49,767 nt of DNA from contig VMRT01000024.1 in assembly GCA_007713455.1 (NCBI GenBank), positions 1 through 49,767 on the forward strand. The letters run 5' to 3'. The stretch comes from Pseudomonas sp. GTDB lineage: Bacteria; Pseudomonadota; Gammaproteobacteria; Pseudomonadales; Pseudomonadaceae. The notes under the pieces are model-generated. The model had not been told where the DNA came from, did not search any database, and saw nothing but the letters and a program-made list of their open reading frames with translations. Of this stretch, positions 1 through 10,482 are shown one piece after another; the stretch's first letter is position 1, and every line of letters starts with the position of its first letter. Position numbers and translations under genes: made by a program.

Positions 1-86
1 CAGGCAATCCCGCGCAGGCTGAAACCTTGGGCATGACCGATTTGAATGGTGGCGCGCTCTTCAACGCTGAGTTCGGAATAAGACAT
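1..86 (-). CDS. IS30-family transposase, N-terminal fragment (cut by window edge)
   Basis: The minus strand from 86 reads MSYSELSVEERATIQIGHAQ and then GFSLRGIA before the window ends. This is the typical start of IS30-family transposases, where it forms the first helix-turn-helix that binds the element ends. Only about 28 residues are visible, so the DDE catalytic domain cannot be checked. The start codon lies about 30 bp inside the presumed element end. The call rests on the recognised N-terminal signature alone. Confidence 0.75.
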   Translation of the reverse strand, partial: MSYSELSVEERATIQIGHAQGFSLRGIA

Positions 87-140
87 AGGGACAGCACCGT
101 ACCGGAAAGGTCAGGTGTTGCACTCAGTTTTCGCCGCCGC
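1..140 (-). mobile_element. End of an IS30-family insertion sequence
   Basis: The transposase start at 86 and the GTGTTGCACT motif near 115-124 resemble the termini of IS30-family elements, which often carry a GTTGCACT-like inverted repeat. Base composition changes from GC-rich (1 to about 190) to AT-richer DNA beyond about 200. The exact boundary cannot be fixed because the other end lies outside the window; it is probably between 115 and 190. Confidence 0.5.
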
Positions 141-1132
141 CATGGGTATGCCAGCGATGGCTTCCCGCTCTGCGCGCTTTTCCGAACCCTAACATCTACA
201 AAAGACTCGAAGTTCCGGACGTGACGGACACCGTACTCATTGGCTTTGTCTTTCTTAGCTTTCTCCAAGTTTTCCTTGGTTATCAATACCTTGTGCGCGG
301 AGGTTTCTTTTACACCCGCATCTAGACAACAAAGCTTGCACAGCTCTTGAACAACGCCAACGCTATCGAATGACTCAGCAACTAAGGCCTCTCTAACCTC
401 GGAAAAATCAACATTAAGCAAAACTTCTCCTTTTTCGAGAACGGATAAGAAGTCTGATTTATCCCAGGGTTCAACTGGGACTTCTGTTACTCGATCTAGC
501 AGGTCGCCGTTAAACTGAACGAGTCTATTAGCTTCACGCCATATACCAAGAACAATAAATACATAGTGATGATCTTGAAATATCCGAAGATCGTATGCCA
601 ACGACTCTTGCACTTCGTGAGGCAGATAATGGAAATTTTCCAATACAATAAACTTGCAAAAATTTTGCGCATGCAAAACTTCTGATACGTCCTGCGCCAA
701 AGCGAGATTATATTCGATGTGGGTTTGCGTTCTAGATGTTCCATCTTGCACTTTATCGGACAGCTCGGCCTTTACGTCACCGCTTCCGATGAATGGAATC
801 TTCACCTTGAAGCCGCCACCAACCTTACCCCCATGTTCATAGCTTGCTTCGACACTTTCAGACTCGAGAAAGGTAACTCCAATTTGGCGAAGAACGGATT
901 TGTAGATGTCGATCGTGGTAGTTTGCGGGGAGCATTCAACCTTGATGTAGTCCTCCGGCTTTAGGTGCTTCAGAATTAGAGAAGTTTTCCCCTGCTTGGA
1001 CGATCCGTAGACAATAACTTCATTTCCGCTGCTAAGTGCTTCCCGGAACCGTTGATCGACAGCCTCTCGTTCAATATAAGATTTTATAAGAGTACTCTTC
1101 ACGCCAAAAACATCGATCGTTTTATGATTCAT
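87..1132 (-). pseudogene. P-loop ATPase, 3' end lost to an IS30 insertion
   Basis: An open frame starts with ATG at 1132 and stays open to the left edge of the window, so its own stop codon is absent. The protein begins MNHKTIDVFGVKSTLIKSYI. A Walker A loop, GSSKQGKTS, lies near residues 43-51, and a Walker B-like strand, KFIVLENFHYL, lies near residue 150. This arrangement fits a STAND/AAA-type ATPase that regulates or powers a partner domain. The C-terminus, around NEYGVRHVRNFESFVDV, runs without a stop into the GC-rich insertion sequence, so the natural C-terminal part is probably missing. Base composition is lower in GC than the flanking chromosome, which suggests an acquired gene. ATPases of this kind occur in defence islands, but nothing here proves such a role. 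Confidence 0.6.
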
Positions 1133-1219
1133 TCACTATTCTCTCGATAAAGGGGACAGATCCATTTATTTAGCTATGTAACTCGTTCCCACCTACCCAA
1201 GCAAATTTCCATTCTTGAG

Positions 1220-1408
1220 TTAGAGAGCGGAGATACTGCAGCGCGGATGCAGGACGAAGAAGTCGGGATAGCGCGCCTTGAGCCCGACCGGGACGCTTCT
1301 CCAGCAGAGGTAATCGCGGTCCGGCAGCTTTTCCAGCTGCTCGGCAGAACGCCGCTCGCCGGGCGTGCCGAACTGGCATTGCGAGCGAACAGTAAAAAAG
1401 CGCGTCAT
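1220..1408 (-). pseudogene. 5' remnant of a NERD-domain protein gene
   Basis: From ATG at 1408, behind a good AAGGAAGG ribosome site, the minus strand reads MTRFFTVRSQCQFGTPGERR and continues to YPDFFVLHPR. This resembles the start of NERD (nuclease-related) domain proteins, where the next residues should be GILVLEVKDW. Here the frame breaks right after LHPR and stops at 1220, so only about 60 residues survive and the catalytic strand is lost. The stretch from 1133 to 1644 has no other gene that I can support. 1133-1219 is a short AT-richer spacer before the ATPase, and 1409-1644 holds the upstream region of the remnant and of the next gene. Confidence 0.5.
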
Positions 1409-1644
1409 CTGTACCTTCCTTGGTAGCGGACCGGTGCAGACCGTAGCGTCGCAGCGGAACCGTGATCGAGTGCGCAGTTGCTGCGCGTGCTGGCACATTA
1501 GCCACTGCTTCCGTATGGGTAAAGCAGACGATGGATTAATCCTCGGTTTTCACACTGTCGACTGACGCGCGGTCATTCGCGCCGTTTGCACTTTCCCGCC
1601 GCCTACCCTGTCCACCCCTGCAAGGCTCAGTTGCGGAGGTGGTC

Positions 1645-2184
1645 GTGGAAGGCATGTTTTTCAGTAGCGGAACGACGTTGATACGCACGCTGGTGGTGGG
1701 CGTGCTGGCCTATATCAGCCTGGTGCTGTTGTTGCGTCTGTCGGGACGGCGGACGTTGTCGAAGATGAATGCGTTCGATCTGGTGGTGACGGTGGCGCTG
1801 GGTTCGACCTTCGCGACGATTCTGCTTAATCGCAATGTGTCGCTGGCCGAAGGGGTGCTGGCGTTCGCGCTCTTGATCGGGCTGCAGTATGTGGTCACCT
1901 GGTCCAGCGTGCGGGTGGCGTGGGTGCGGCGTACGGTGACGGGCGAGCCTGCGTTGCTGTTCTATCGCGGGCGTTTTCTCGGCGATGCCTTGCGCGCGGC
2001 GCGGGTGACCGAAGACGAAGTGCGGGCCGCCGCGCGCAGCCAGGGGCTGGCCGCGCTGGATGGCATCGAGGCGGTAGTGCTGGAGACCGATGGCAGTTTC
2101 AGCGTGATCACCGATGGCGCCGGCGACAGCCGTTCCACGCTGGACGGGGTGAATGTGCCGGGGCCGAATGAAAAGGGCGTTTGA
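1645..2184 (+). CDS. DUF421 (YetF/YcaP-like) membrane protein
   Basis: This protein of about 180 residues has an N-terminal half with three hydrophobic segments, including TLVVGVLAYISLVLLL and LAFALLIGLQYVVTW. Between them lies the signature RLSGRRTLSKMNAFDLVVTV. A small soluble C-terminal domain starts with FYRGRFLGDALRAARVTEDE. The order is that of the DUF421 family (YetF, YcaP); its biochemical role is unknown, with links to envelope and stress functions. The start is a choice: GGAGG at 1635-1639 is well spaced for GTG at 1645, but ATG at 1654 is also possible. The gene stands alone between an insertion scar and a LysR gene. Confidence 0.85.
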   Translation: MEGMFFSSGTTLIRTLVVGVLAYISLVLLLRLSGRRTLSKMNAFDLVVTVALGSTFATILLNRNVSLAEGVLAFALLIGLQYVVTWSSVRVAWVRRTVTGEPALLFYRGRFLGDALRAARVTEDEVRAAARSQGLAALDGIEAVVLETDGSFSVITDGAGDSRSTLDGVNVPGPNEKGV

Positions 2185-2313
2185 GGGTGGCACCCTTCGC
2201 CGGCGGCTGATCGACGCGCCCGCCGCCGGGCGCCCGCGCCGGTCCGGTTGCAGCCGCGCGGTGGTGCCGCCAGACTCGTTGCTTTCCGCCACCCCTTCGA
2301 TGCGACCTCACCG

Positions 2314-3201
2314 ATGAAAACCAACCTCGACGAAATGCTCGCCTTTGTCAGCGTGGTCGACAGTGGCTCGATCAGCGCCGCGGCCGAGCAGCTGGAACAG
2401 ACCGCCTCGGGCGTCAGCCGGGCGTTGAGTCGGCTGGAGGACAAGCTGGCGGTAACGCTGTTGCGCCGCACCACACGGCGCCTCGAGCTGACCGAAGAGG
2501 GCGAGGTGTTCCTGGCGCAGGCGCGGCGCATTCTGGCCAGCGTGGAGGAGGCCGAGGAGCAGATGGCGCTGCGGCGGCAGACACCGGCGGGGCGTTTGCG
2601 GGTCAACACCGCTTCGCCGTTCATGCTGCATGTGATCGCACCGCTGATCGGCGACTTTCGCGCGCGCTACCCGCAGATCGAGCTGGAGCTGTACAGCGAC
2701 GACCGCATCATCGACCTGCTGGAGCAGCGCACCGATCTGGCCATCCGCATCGGCCCGCTGCCTGATTCCAGCCTGCATGCGCGGCCGCTGTGCCACACCA
2801 TGCGCCGGGTGCTGGCGAGCCCGGGCTATCTGCAGCGGCACGGCGTGCCGCTGCAGGTCGAGGACCTGGCGGATCACAGCCTGATCGGCTTTACCGAGCC
2901 GGATCGGCTCAACGATTGGCCGCTGCGCCATGCGCTGGGGGAGAGCTGGCGGATCACCCCGGCGCTGCGTGTCTCCAGCGGCGATACGGCGCGTGAACTG
3001 GCGCTGGCCGGCGAGGGGTTGGTGTGCCTTTCAGATTTCATGACAGACAAGGATCGCCAGCGCGGCGAGCTGGTGGAGGTGCTGGCGGCGCAGCGCGTCG
3101 ACGTGCGCCAGCCGATCAACGCGGTGTACTACCGCAACAGCGCGCTGGCCTCGCGCATCGCCTGCTTTATCGACTTTCTCAGCGAACGCCTGGGCGCGTA
3201 G
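2314..3201 (+). CDS. LysR-family transcriptional regulator
   Basis: The 295-residue protein has an N-terminal winged helix-turn-helix (about residues 5-65, with SISAAAEQLEQTASGVSRAL as the DNA-reading helices). A typical LysR effector-binding domain follows, with RLRVNTASPFMLHVIAPLIG opening its first lobe. The size and the DFRARYPQIELEL motif place it in the DhcR/YafC-like subgroup of LysR regulators. ATG at 2314 was chosen because MKTNLDEMLAFVSVVDSGS is the family's normal start. It is convergent with the histidine kinase gene, 11 bp away, so its target is not evident from context. The DUF421 gene lies upstream on the same strand. Confidence 0.9.
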   Translation: MKTNLDEMLAFVSVVDSGSISAAAEQLEQTASGVSRALSRLEDKLAVTLLRRTTRRLELTEEGEVFLAQARRILASVEEAEEQMALRRQTPAGRLRVNTASPFMLHVIAPLIGDFRARYPQIELELYSDDRIIDLLEQRTDLAIRIGPLPDSSLHARPLCHTMRRVLASPGYLQRHGVPLQVEDLADHSLIGFTEPDRLNDWPLRHALGESWRITPALRVSSGDTARELALAGEGLVCLSDFMTDKDRQRGELVEVLAAQRVDVRQPINAVYYRNSALASRIACFIDFLSERLGA

Positions 3202-3212
3202 CCAGCCATGCC

Positions 3213-5255
3213 TCAGCCGTTGCCGAGAATCTCGCCGACCTTGGTGGCGAAGACATCGATGGCGAAGGGCTTGGTGATCACCGCCATGTCCGGGCCAAGA
3301 AAATCGTTGGCAGCGAAGCTTTCGGCATAGCCGGTGGCGAACAGCACTTTCAGGCCGGGGCGTTGCTGGCGGGCGATGTCGGCCAGTTGCCGGCCGTTCA
3401 TGCCGGGCAGGCCGACGTCGGAGATCAGCAGGTCGATGCGCTGCCCGCTCTCGGTGATACGGAGCGCTTCGCTGGCTTCGCCGGCTTCCAGCGTTTCATA
3501 GCCCAGCTCGTTCAGCACTTCGACCACCAGCGAGCGGACCACGGGCTCATCCTCGACCACGAGGATGGTTTCGCCGGCGCCTGTGGGCGTGCGTTCAGGT
3601 TCGTGGGCGAGGGCGGTGACTTCGCCCTGATGCACCGGCAGGTAGAGGTGCACCCGCGTGCCGATGTCCGGCTCGGACTCGATCTGGATGTAGCCCTTGG
3701 CCTGCTTGATGTAGCCATACACCATCGACAGCCCGAGCCCGGTGCCCTGGCCGATCGGCTTGGTGGTGAAGAATGGCTCGAAGGCTCGCGCCATGACGTT
3801 CGGTGCCATGCCGGTGCCGGTGTCGGTGACGCTGAGCAGCACGTACTCGCCGGCGCTCATGCCGCGCTTCTTAGGGTCGGGCGTGTCGCCCATGGTGAAG
3901 CTGGCGGTGGACAGGGTGATGCGGCCGCCGTAGGGCATGGCATCGCGCGCATTGATGACGAGGTTGATCAGCGCGCTTTCCAGCTGGTTGACGTCCATGC
4001 AGGCGGGCAGCAGCCCGGCGCTGAGGCGTGTCTCGATGGTGATGTTCTCGCCCGTGGTGCGATGCAGCAGATCCTCCAGCGAGGCCACCAGCTGGTTGAC
4101 GTCGACCGGCTTGAGGTCGAGCGCCTGCTGCCGTGAGAAGGCCAGCAGCCGCTGGGTCAGCGCGGCGGCGCGCTGGGCGGACGTCACGGCGCCGCCGATA
4201 TAGCGCTCCAGCTCCAGCGGCTCGTTGCGCTGATGGCGTCGCTGCATCAGGTCGAGGCTGCCGATGATGCCGGTCAGCAGGTTGTTGAAGTCGTGGGCGA
4301 TACCGCCGGTGAGCTGGCCGACGGCCTCCATCTTCTGCGCCTGGCGCAGGGCTTCTTCGGCGCGGCTGCGCTCGGCGACCTCGGTGGCCACCCGCGCTTC
4401 GAGGGTCTCGTTGAGCTGGCGCAGGCTGTTCTCGCTGACGCGCAGCGCGTCTTCGGCATACCTGCGTGCACTGATGTCGGTGCAGGCGCCAGCGACATAG
4501 GCGAGCGTGCCGTTGGCATCGCGAAAGGCCTTGGCCTTGCAGGCCAGCCAGCATTCCGCACCGGCATTCACCAGGCGAAACTCCGCGGTGAAGTCATCGC
4601 CCTTGGCGTAATGGTCGAAGGCCAGGCGCACATGTGCACGGTCATCGGGATGGACCTGCTGGACGAAGCCATCGACGCTGGTGACCTGCTGCCCAAGTGG
4701 CAGATGGAAGATCTGCTCCAGCGAGCTGTCCAGGCTGAGGCTGCCATCACTGAGAAACCAGGTGAAGGTGCCGATGCCGGAAGCGAGCAACGCAGCGCGA
4801 AAACGCTCCTCGAAGTGGCTGAGACTGTCGCTGTGCTCCCGCTGGACCTCCTCGGTCACGTCTTCGACCTGGTGGATGATGTAGAGCACCTCACCCCGCT
4901 GATCGAGCACCGGAACATTCAGCGGCCGCCAGTAGCGCAGCTCGAAACCGCCGCCCAGCGCTGCGGGCCGGGGGATGTCGTAGCGGGTGATCGCCATGCG
5001 ATCCGGCGCGCGGCTGCGCAGCACACGCTCAAGCGAGTCGCGCAGTACACCGGTGCCGAACTCGGTTGGATCGTCCGGATTCTTGCGGAACACGTCGAAT
5101 ACCGGTCGGCCCACGCTTTCTTCCCTGCGCGTGTGGGTGGCGCGCAGTTGCGCGTCGCTTGCAGCGAGGATGGTGAAATCCTGATCAGGCGCGAGGATCA
5201 GATGCAGGTTGGGGACGGCTTCGAATATCGCCTGATAGTTGAGCGTCTGCGTCAT
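3213..5255 (-). CDS. PAS-domain hybrid sensor histidine kinase / response regulator
   Basis: The 680-residue soluble protein has two N-terminal PAS-type sensing regions (about 10-135 and 150-265) and a short coiled coil. A HisKA/HATPase kinase core follows, with the phospho-acceptor in [13 protein letters not shown] (His321), an N-box [13 protein letters not shown], and DTGTGM and [15 protein letters not shown]-lid motifs. The C-terminal receiver domain has Asp613 in [13 protein letters not shown]. No membrane segment is visible, so it should sense a cytoplasmic cue such as redox state or a small ligand through the PAS domains. No dedicated DNA-binding partner gene lies beside it. The phosphate may pass on to a remote phosphotransfer protein. 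Confidence 0.92.
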   Translation of the reverse strand: MTQTLNYQAIFEAVPNLHLILAPDQDFTILAASDAQLRATHTRREESVGRPVFDVFRKNPDDPTEFGTGVLRDSLERVLRSRAPDRMAITRYDIPRPAALGGGFELRYWRPLNVPVLDQRGEVLYIIHQVEDVTEEVQREHSDSLSHFEERFRAALLASGIGTFTWFLSDGSLSLDSSLEQIFHLPLGQQVTSVDGFVQQVHPDDRAHVRLAFDHYAKGDDFTAEFRLVNAGAECWLACKAKAFRDANGTLAYVAGACTDISARRYAEDALRVSENSLRQLNETLEARVATEVAERSRAEEALRQAQKMEAVGQLTGGIAHDFNNLLTGIIGSLDLMQRRHQRNEPLELERYIGGAVTSAQRAAALTQRLLAFSRQQALDLKPVDVNQLVASLEDLLHRTTGENITIETRLSAGLLPACMDVNQLESALINLVINARDAMPYGGRITLSTASFTMGDTPDPKKRGMSAGEYVLLSVTDTGTGMAPNVMARAFEPFFTTKPIGQGTGLGLSMVYGYIKQAKGYIQIESEPDIGTRVHLYLPVHQGEVTALAHEPERTPTGAGETILVVEDEPVVRSLVVEVLNELGYETLEAGEASEALRITESGQRIDLLISDVGLPGMNGRQLADIARQQRPGLKVLFATGYAESFAANDFLGPDMAVITKPFAIDVFATKVGEILGNG

Positions 5256-5626
5256 CGGACTAGCGGAACCCTTGAATGAAACCTCGGCCGGGCGCTTCCA
5301 TCTGCCAGAGGTTTAATAGTGTGAATGGGTGTGCGTTCTCTCGGTGCGTCAGAGCGGAATCGGCTATGTCCCGACTCGGCCTTGCGCATTGGTCATATTC
5401 AGCAGAGGCGGCAATGGCGACGATGGTTCCAGCAACCGGACGGAGCGCAGGAGAATATCGGAATAGCGTGACGCGATGGGCGATCCGCCCAGGCGTGCGG
5501 GCGCGGGTAGATGCAGGTTGCGGCCGCGAGAGGATGAGAGTCAGCGATCGCGTAACCGGGGTTGGGGGTAGGGCGGTTTCAGGGGGTGGGCGTGATTGGA
5601 ACGTCCGCAAGCGGCCCAAAGCGACA

Positions 5627-5690
5627 CGGCCCTGCCAGCGAGGTGCTGAACAGGGCCGCGGGGTTTTCTGTCACTGCGGACGCATCCGCA
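5627..5690 (-). terminator. Hairpins 3' of the DUF945 gene (likely terminator)
   Basis: The 444 bp between 5256 and 5699 contain no convincing gene. Near the 3' end of the DUF945 gene there are two perfect hairpins: TGCGGA/TCCGCA at 5675-5690 and CGGCCCTG/CAGGGCCG at 5627-5658. A short T-containing stretch follows the latter on the minus strand, and GGGGTTTT follows on the plus strand, so termination in either direction is possible. The rest (5256-5600) is presumably the promoter region of the histidine kinase gene. Confidence 0.5.
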
Positions 5691-5699
5691 GGCTGGCGC

Positions 5700-7181
5700 T
5701 TACTGGCCGAGCAGACCGGCGTTCTGCGCCGAACCGAAGGCGAAGCCGATGAATTCCTGCACGCTCATTTCGCGGCCGTTGAAGGTCACCCGGTTGTCAG
5801 CGTAGTGCAGCGAGCTGACCAGGCGTTCGCCTTCCAGGCGCGACCAGCCGGTGTCCAGCGCGATGCCGCTGAACAGCTCGGTGGCGGCGTCGGTTTCCTG
5901 CTGCAGTGCCGCCTTATCGAGCTGGCCGTCAGGCTGGTTGTTCTGCGCGACCAGCCCGGCGATGTCGCGCACCAGGTCCTTGTCGATACCGGCTTCGGCC
6001 TTGAGCGAGGCGAGCATGCTGGTGATCATCGCATCCGGGGTGAAGGCGTCTGCGCTCGGCGATTGCAGGTCCAGCACGACGGACAGGCGGGCCGAGCCGT
6101 GGGCGGTCTCGAAGCCGAACTCGTCGAGGGCCAGGGTGGGTTTGTGTTCCAGCAGCTGCAGGCCATGCGCCTGCAGTTCTTGCTGCTGGGCGGCGGTCAT
6201 GCCGACGAAGGATTCCTCCGGCGTGGCGCTGCTGTCGAGGATTGCCTTGTAGCTCGCGACCAGCGCCTTGAGGCTGCTTTCCTCGAGGTTGCGCAGGCTG
6301 AAGGCGAGGGTGAGGTTGCGCAAGGCCTGGCCTTTGGCGCTGACCTCGCCGATGCGGTAGGCGATGATCTGGTCGAGGCCACGGCTGCCGCGGCTCAGCG
6401 CCTCCTCGACCGAGGCCTGCTGAATGACCACGGCGGGTTCGTCGCCGGCCTTGATTTCCATGCGTTCCAGGGTGATGGCAAACGGGCCGAAGCCGAAGCC
6501 TGCGTCATAATCCTGCTTGTCGGCGCTCAGGCCGATGCCGCGCAGGCTCACCTGTACCGGCTGGCCGCTGTCGCTGCGCTGCAGGTCGATGTCGACTTCC
6601 GCCAGTTCACCGTCCATGCGTACGTCGCTGCCGTCCTTGTTCGCCTCGAAGTTGAGGTTGGCGGGGGCGATGCGCACGCTGCCGTCTTCGTCCTCGATAT
6701 TCAGCGCGGCGGTGCGCAGATCGCCGGCCTGGCCGCCGTCGTAGCCGATGGTCACGTCACCCACCAACGGCACTTCGCCGGCGGCAGCGTCGAACAGCTT
6801 TTGCGTCAGCGGCGTGCGTTCAAGTTCGAAATGGCTCTGCGCGGCGACCGGCATCAGCTGGCCACGGCTCAGGCGCGAGACGGGAAAGGGGCCATGTTCG
6901 AGGCGATCGTTCAGCAGCAGGGCGTAGTGCTCGGTGTTGCCTTCGTCATCCGCCACTTCGATGTCGATCTGGTAACGCGCGGTGCTGGAGAGCAGGCCGC
7001 GTTCGAAGCTGAGCAGGGTGAGGCCGACCTCGGCACCGGCGCCGACGCCCATCTCGCGCAGCTTGAGGTTGGCCTGGTCGACGGCATCACGGGCGGTCGA
7101 TTCGACCTGGGTGCTGGTGTAGAAGGTGGCGGCGCCGAAGAGGGCCAGAGGTACGGCAACGGCGAGTGCGAGCTTTTTCAT
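5700..7181 (-). CDS. DUF945 (YdgA-like) envelope protein
   Basis: The 493-residue protein starts with a short signal/anchor, MKKLALAVAVPLALFGAATF. A long region of amphipathic beta-strand repeats with no recognised catalytic motif follows. The opening TARDAVDQANLKL, the LLSFERGLLSSTARY block and the C-terminal FNGREMSVQEFIGF are typical of the DUF945/YdgA family. These are inner-membrane-anchored periplasmic proteins of unknown molecular function. The start is supported by the signal sequence and by the AGGATGCCTCC region just upstream. The gene is monocistronic between two intergenic gaps. Confidence 0.85.
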   Translation of the reverse strand: MKKLALAVAVPLALFGAATFYTSTQVESTARDAVDQANLKLREMGVGAGAEVGLTLLSFERGLLSSTARYQIDIEVADDEGNTEHYALLLNDRLEHGPFPVSRLSRGQLMPVAAQSHFELERTPLTQKLFDAAAGEVPLVGDVTIGYDGGQAGDLRTAALNIEDEDGSVRIAPANLNFEANKDGSDVRMDGELAEVDIDLQRSDSGQPVQVSLRGIGLSADKQDYDAGFGFGPFAITLERMEIKAGDEPAVVIQQASVEEALSRGSRGLDQIIAYRIGEVSAKGQALRNLTLAFSLRNLEESSLKALVASYKAILDSSATPEESFVGMTAAQQQELQAHGLQLLEHKPTLALDEFGFETAHGSARLSVVLDLQSPSADAFTPDAMITSMLASLKAEAGIDKDLVRDIAGLVAQNNQPDGQLDKAALQQETDAATELFSGIALDTGWSRLEGERLVSSLHYADNRVTFNGREMSVQEFIGFAFGSAQNAGLLGQ

Positions 7182-7368
7182 GGAGGCATCCTGTGCGGTG
7201 GCTGGGCAGACGTCCTGTCAGCCGATGGTTGGCAAGCGGCGGCACTCTAGCAGCGCGCGGCGGCAGGCTCCAGCGCGCCGGGGCAGAGGATGGGAAGGGT
7301 GAGAACGTGGCAGCAGATTCGGGCGGGACGACGCCTGCTGCGCCTTCGCCGCCCTGTCTGCATGGTTA

Positions 7369-7566
7369 TTAATGCATGTTGTCCGATTTCGGCATGGGTA
7401 TCGCCACACTGCTTTCCACACTGCCGGCCTCGACGTCGCCTTCCTTGTAGAAGGGTTCGATTTCCTCGCGGGCCTGTTGCCAATGCTCGCTTTCCTTGCC
7501 TTCCGGCTGGCCTTCGGCCTGCCAGATCTCATAGGCGCGCTGGCGGATTCGTTCGTCGACGTTCAT
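7369..7566 (-). CDS. DUF2934 domain small protein
   Basis: This 65-residue protein contains ERIRQRAYEIWQAEGQPEGK followed by an acidic HWQQAREEIE stretch. That is the core of the DUF2934 family, small soluble bacterial proteins of unknown function. The gene is preceded on the minus strand by AGGAGGTTGTCAC, a strong ribosome site for the ATG at 7566. It is divergent from pgm with a 259 bp gap. Similar small genes are often stress-induced in Pseudomonas, but nothing in the sequence shows that here. Confidence 0.8.
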   Translation of the reverse strand: MNVDERIRQRAYEIWQAEGQPEGKESEHWQQAREEIEPFYKEGDVEAGSVESSVAIPMPKSDNMH

Positions 7567-7825
7567 GTGACAACCTCCTGGTCACGGGCTCGCGAACGCG
7601 AGCCGCTAAGCAGTGGAAAGGGGGCTGCGGTGGAGGTTCCGGCGGGGCGACGAGCGCGCATGGCCCTGGTTGCGCCGTGGCGTCGCAGGCTGGATAACAC
7701 CGCGCATGGAACCGCCGGCGCTGATGCGGTCGAAGCTCTGGATAAATGGCGCCGACTGGCGTTTCATTCGCTTCGCGCCACGCCCGCCTGGGCCGGCGTA
7801 CCGCCTTTTCGCACAGGACTGACCG

Positions 7826-9490
<1,665 letters not shown>

Positions 9491-9506
9491 GGACCAAGGC
9501 CCGGCG

Positions 9507-9692
9507 TCAGGCGTCGGGCTTCAGCTGCTGGCGGTCGCTGATGCTGACCGCCAGCTGCGCGGCTTCGACGTCGTCGGTCAGGTAGCGGCTGTTGCCATTG
9601 GCATCGGTGACCCGATAGACCATGGCGATATCCGGGTCGCGCAGATGCTCGGGGATGTCGTCGCCTTTGAGCTTGGTCACGGTCACACTCAT
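9507..9692 (-). CDS. Small conserved-looking protein of unknown function
   Basis: This 61-residue soluble protein starts MSVTVTKLKGDDIPEHLRDP and contains YRVTDANGNSRYLTDD. It looks like a compact domain without signal or membrane segment. CAGGAGCCGAGCC precedes its ATG at 9692, which is a good ribosome site, and codon use is like the neighbours. It resembles short hypothetical proteins annotated in Pseudomonas genomes, but I do not recognise a named family. It is convergent with pgm, with 16 bp between the stops. Confidence 0.65.
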   Translation of the reverse strand: MSVTVTKLKGDDIPEHLRDPDIAMVYRVTDANGNSRYLTDDVEAAQLAVSISDRQQLKPDA

Positions 9693-9797
9693 GGCTCGGC
9701 TCCTGTTGGCGGTGTCTGTCTGGCATGTGACTGCGCCGTGGCCGATGCGATCCGCTGAAACCGGGCGCCGAGCATCCGCTGCGACGCGAGCGACCGC

Positions 9798-10403
9798 TCA
9801 GGGTCGCGCATCCAGCGCCTTTTCCACCTCGATTTCCAGCGAATAGGCCGGCTGTTCCACGGCGCGATGATCCAGCGTGTAGCGTCGGGCGAACTCGGCG
9901 ACGCCCCAATCCAGATACTGTTCGACGTGCTTGAGCTCATGGGCCCAGAGCGCGACGTTGTCCTGCGCATCGCTGGCGTGGCGGAAGACGATGACGTCGA
10001 TCAGGGTCACAGCGTTGACGTCCGGATTGCGCAGCAGCGTGTTACCGGCATTCAGCGCCACCTCGTCGCCGACGCGGTAGTGCGCGCTTTCCAGCACGGC
10101 CAACTCGAAGAAGGGTTCGAGCTGCGAGCGGATATGCAGCGGCATCGGCTCGACGCCGCCGGCCACCAGGCGATCCCGCGACTGCTGAATCCAGTTCTGC
10201 AGCGCCAGCGCGGCCATGCGCTGCACGCGGTCGTACACGGCTTGGGTGTCGCTTGCCGAGCCGGGCACGCAGACGCAGCTGCCACTCAGGCAGATCGGCT
10301 GCTGGCCGGGCGGGCAGGCCGTCTGTGCCAGAGCCGGAATGCCGTCCCACACCACGCATGCGAGCAGCAGGGAAAGGCGGCGAAGAAGCGGGGTGAACGA
10401 CAC
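9798..10403 (-). CDS. Exported DUF4157-like protein with HELxHxxQ motif
   Basis: The 201-residue protein begins with a likely signal peptide ending near ALAQT, then a Cys-rich stretch (CPPGQQPICLSGSCVCVPG). The C-terminal half contains WAHELKHVEQYLDWGVAEFA, a HELxHxxQ pattern found in DUF4157 (eCIS-core-like) proteins, which look like zinc metalloproteases. The histidines and glutamate needed for zinc binding are present. The substrate is unknown, and a protease function is an inference from the motif. It follows treS on the same strand but is separated from it by a strong hairpin. Confidence 0.7.
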   Translation of the reverse strand: MSFTPLLRRLSLLLACVVWDGIPALAQTACPPGQQPICLSGSCVCVPGSASDTQAVYDRVQRMAALALQNWIQQSRDRLVAGGVEPMPLHIRSQLEPFFELAVLESAHYRVGDEVALNAGNTLLRNPDVNAVTLIDVIVFRHASDAQDNVALWAHELKHVEQYLDWGVAEFARRYTLDHRAVEQPAYSLEIEVEKALDARP

Positions 10404-10424
10404 GCGAAGTCCTCGAAGGCGAGG

Positions 10425-10471
10425 GCGAGCCCCGGGCCGGTGCGCACTATAGCCGTGCGCCCGGGGCTCGC
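10425..10471 (-). terminator. Long GC-rich hairpin downstream of treS
   Basis: GCGAGCCCCGGG (10425-10436) pairs perfectly with CCCGGGGCTCGC (10460-10471), and the loop itself contains GTGCGCAC. The hairpin begins 12 bp after the treS stop on the minus strand. There is no clear T-tract, so it may be a terminator or an RNA-stabilising stem. Confidence 0.45.
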
Positions 10472-10482
10472 GAAGAGGGCCT

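Noticed and set aside
3024..4136. Long plus-strand frames opposite the histidine kinase, and similar frames opposite other GC-rich genes
   Set aside because: They are antisense shadows caused by GC-biased third positions. The sense proteins have clear domains and these do not.
5260..5619. A 119-codon minus-strand frame upstream of the histidine kinase
   Set aside because: It has no ribosome site or recognisable domain and is rich in Arg/Pro/Ala, as GC-rich spacer DNA would give.
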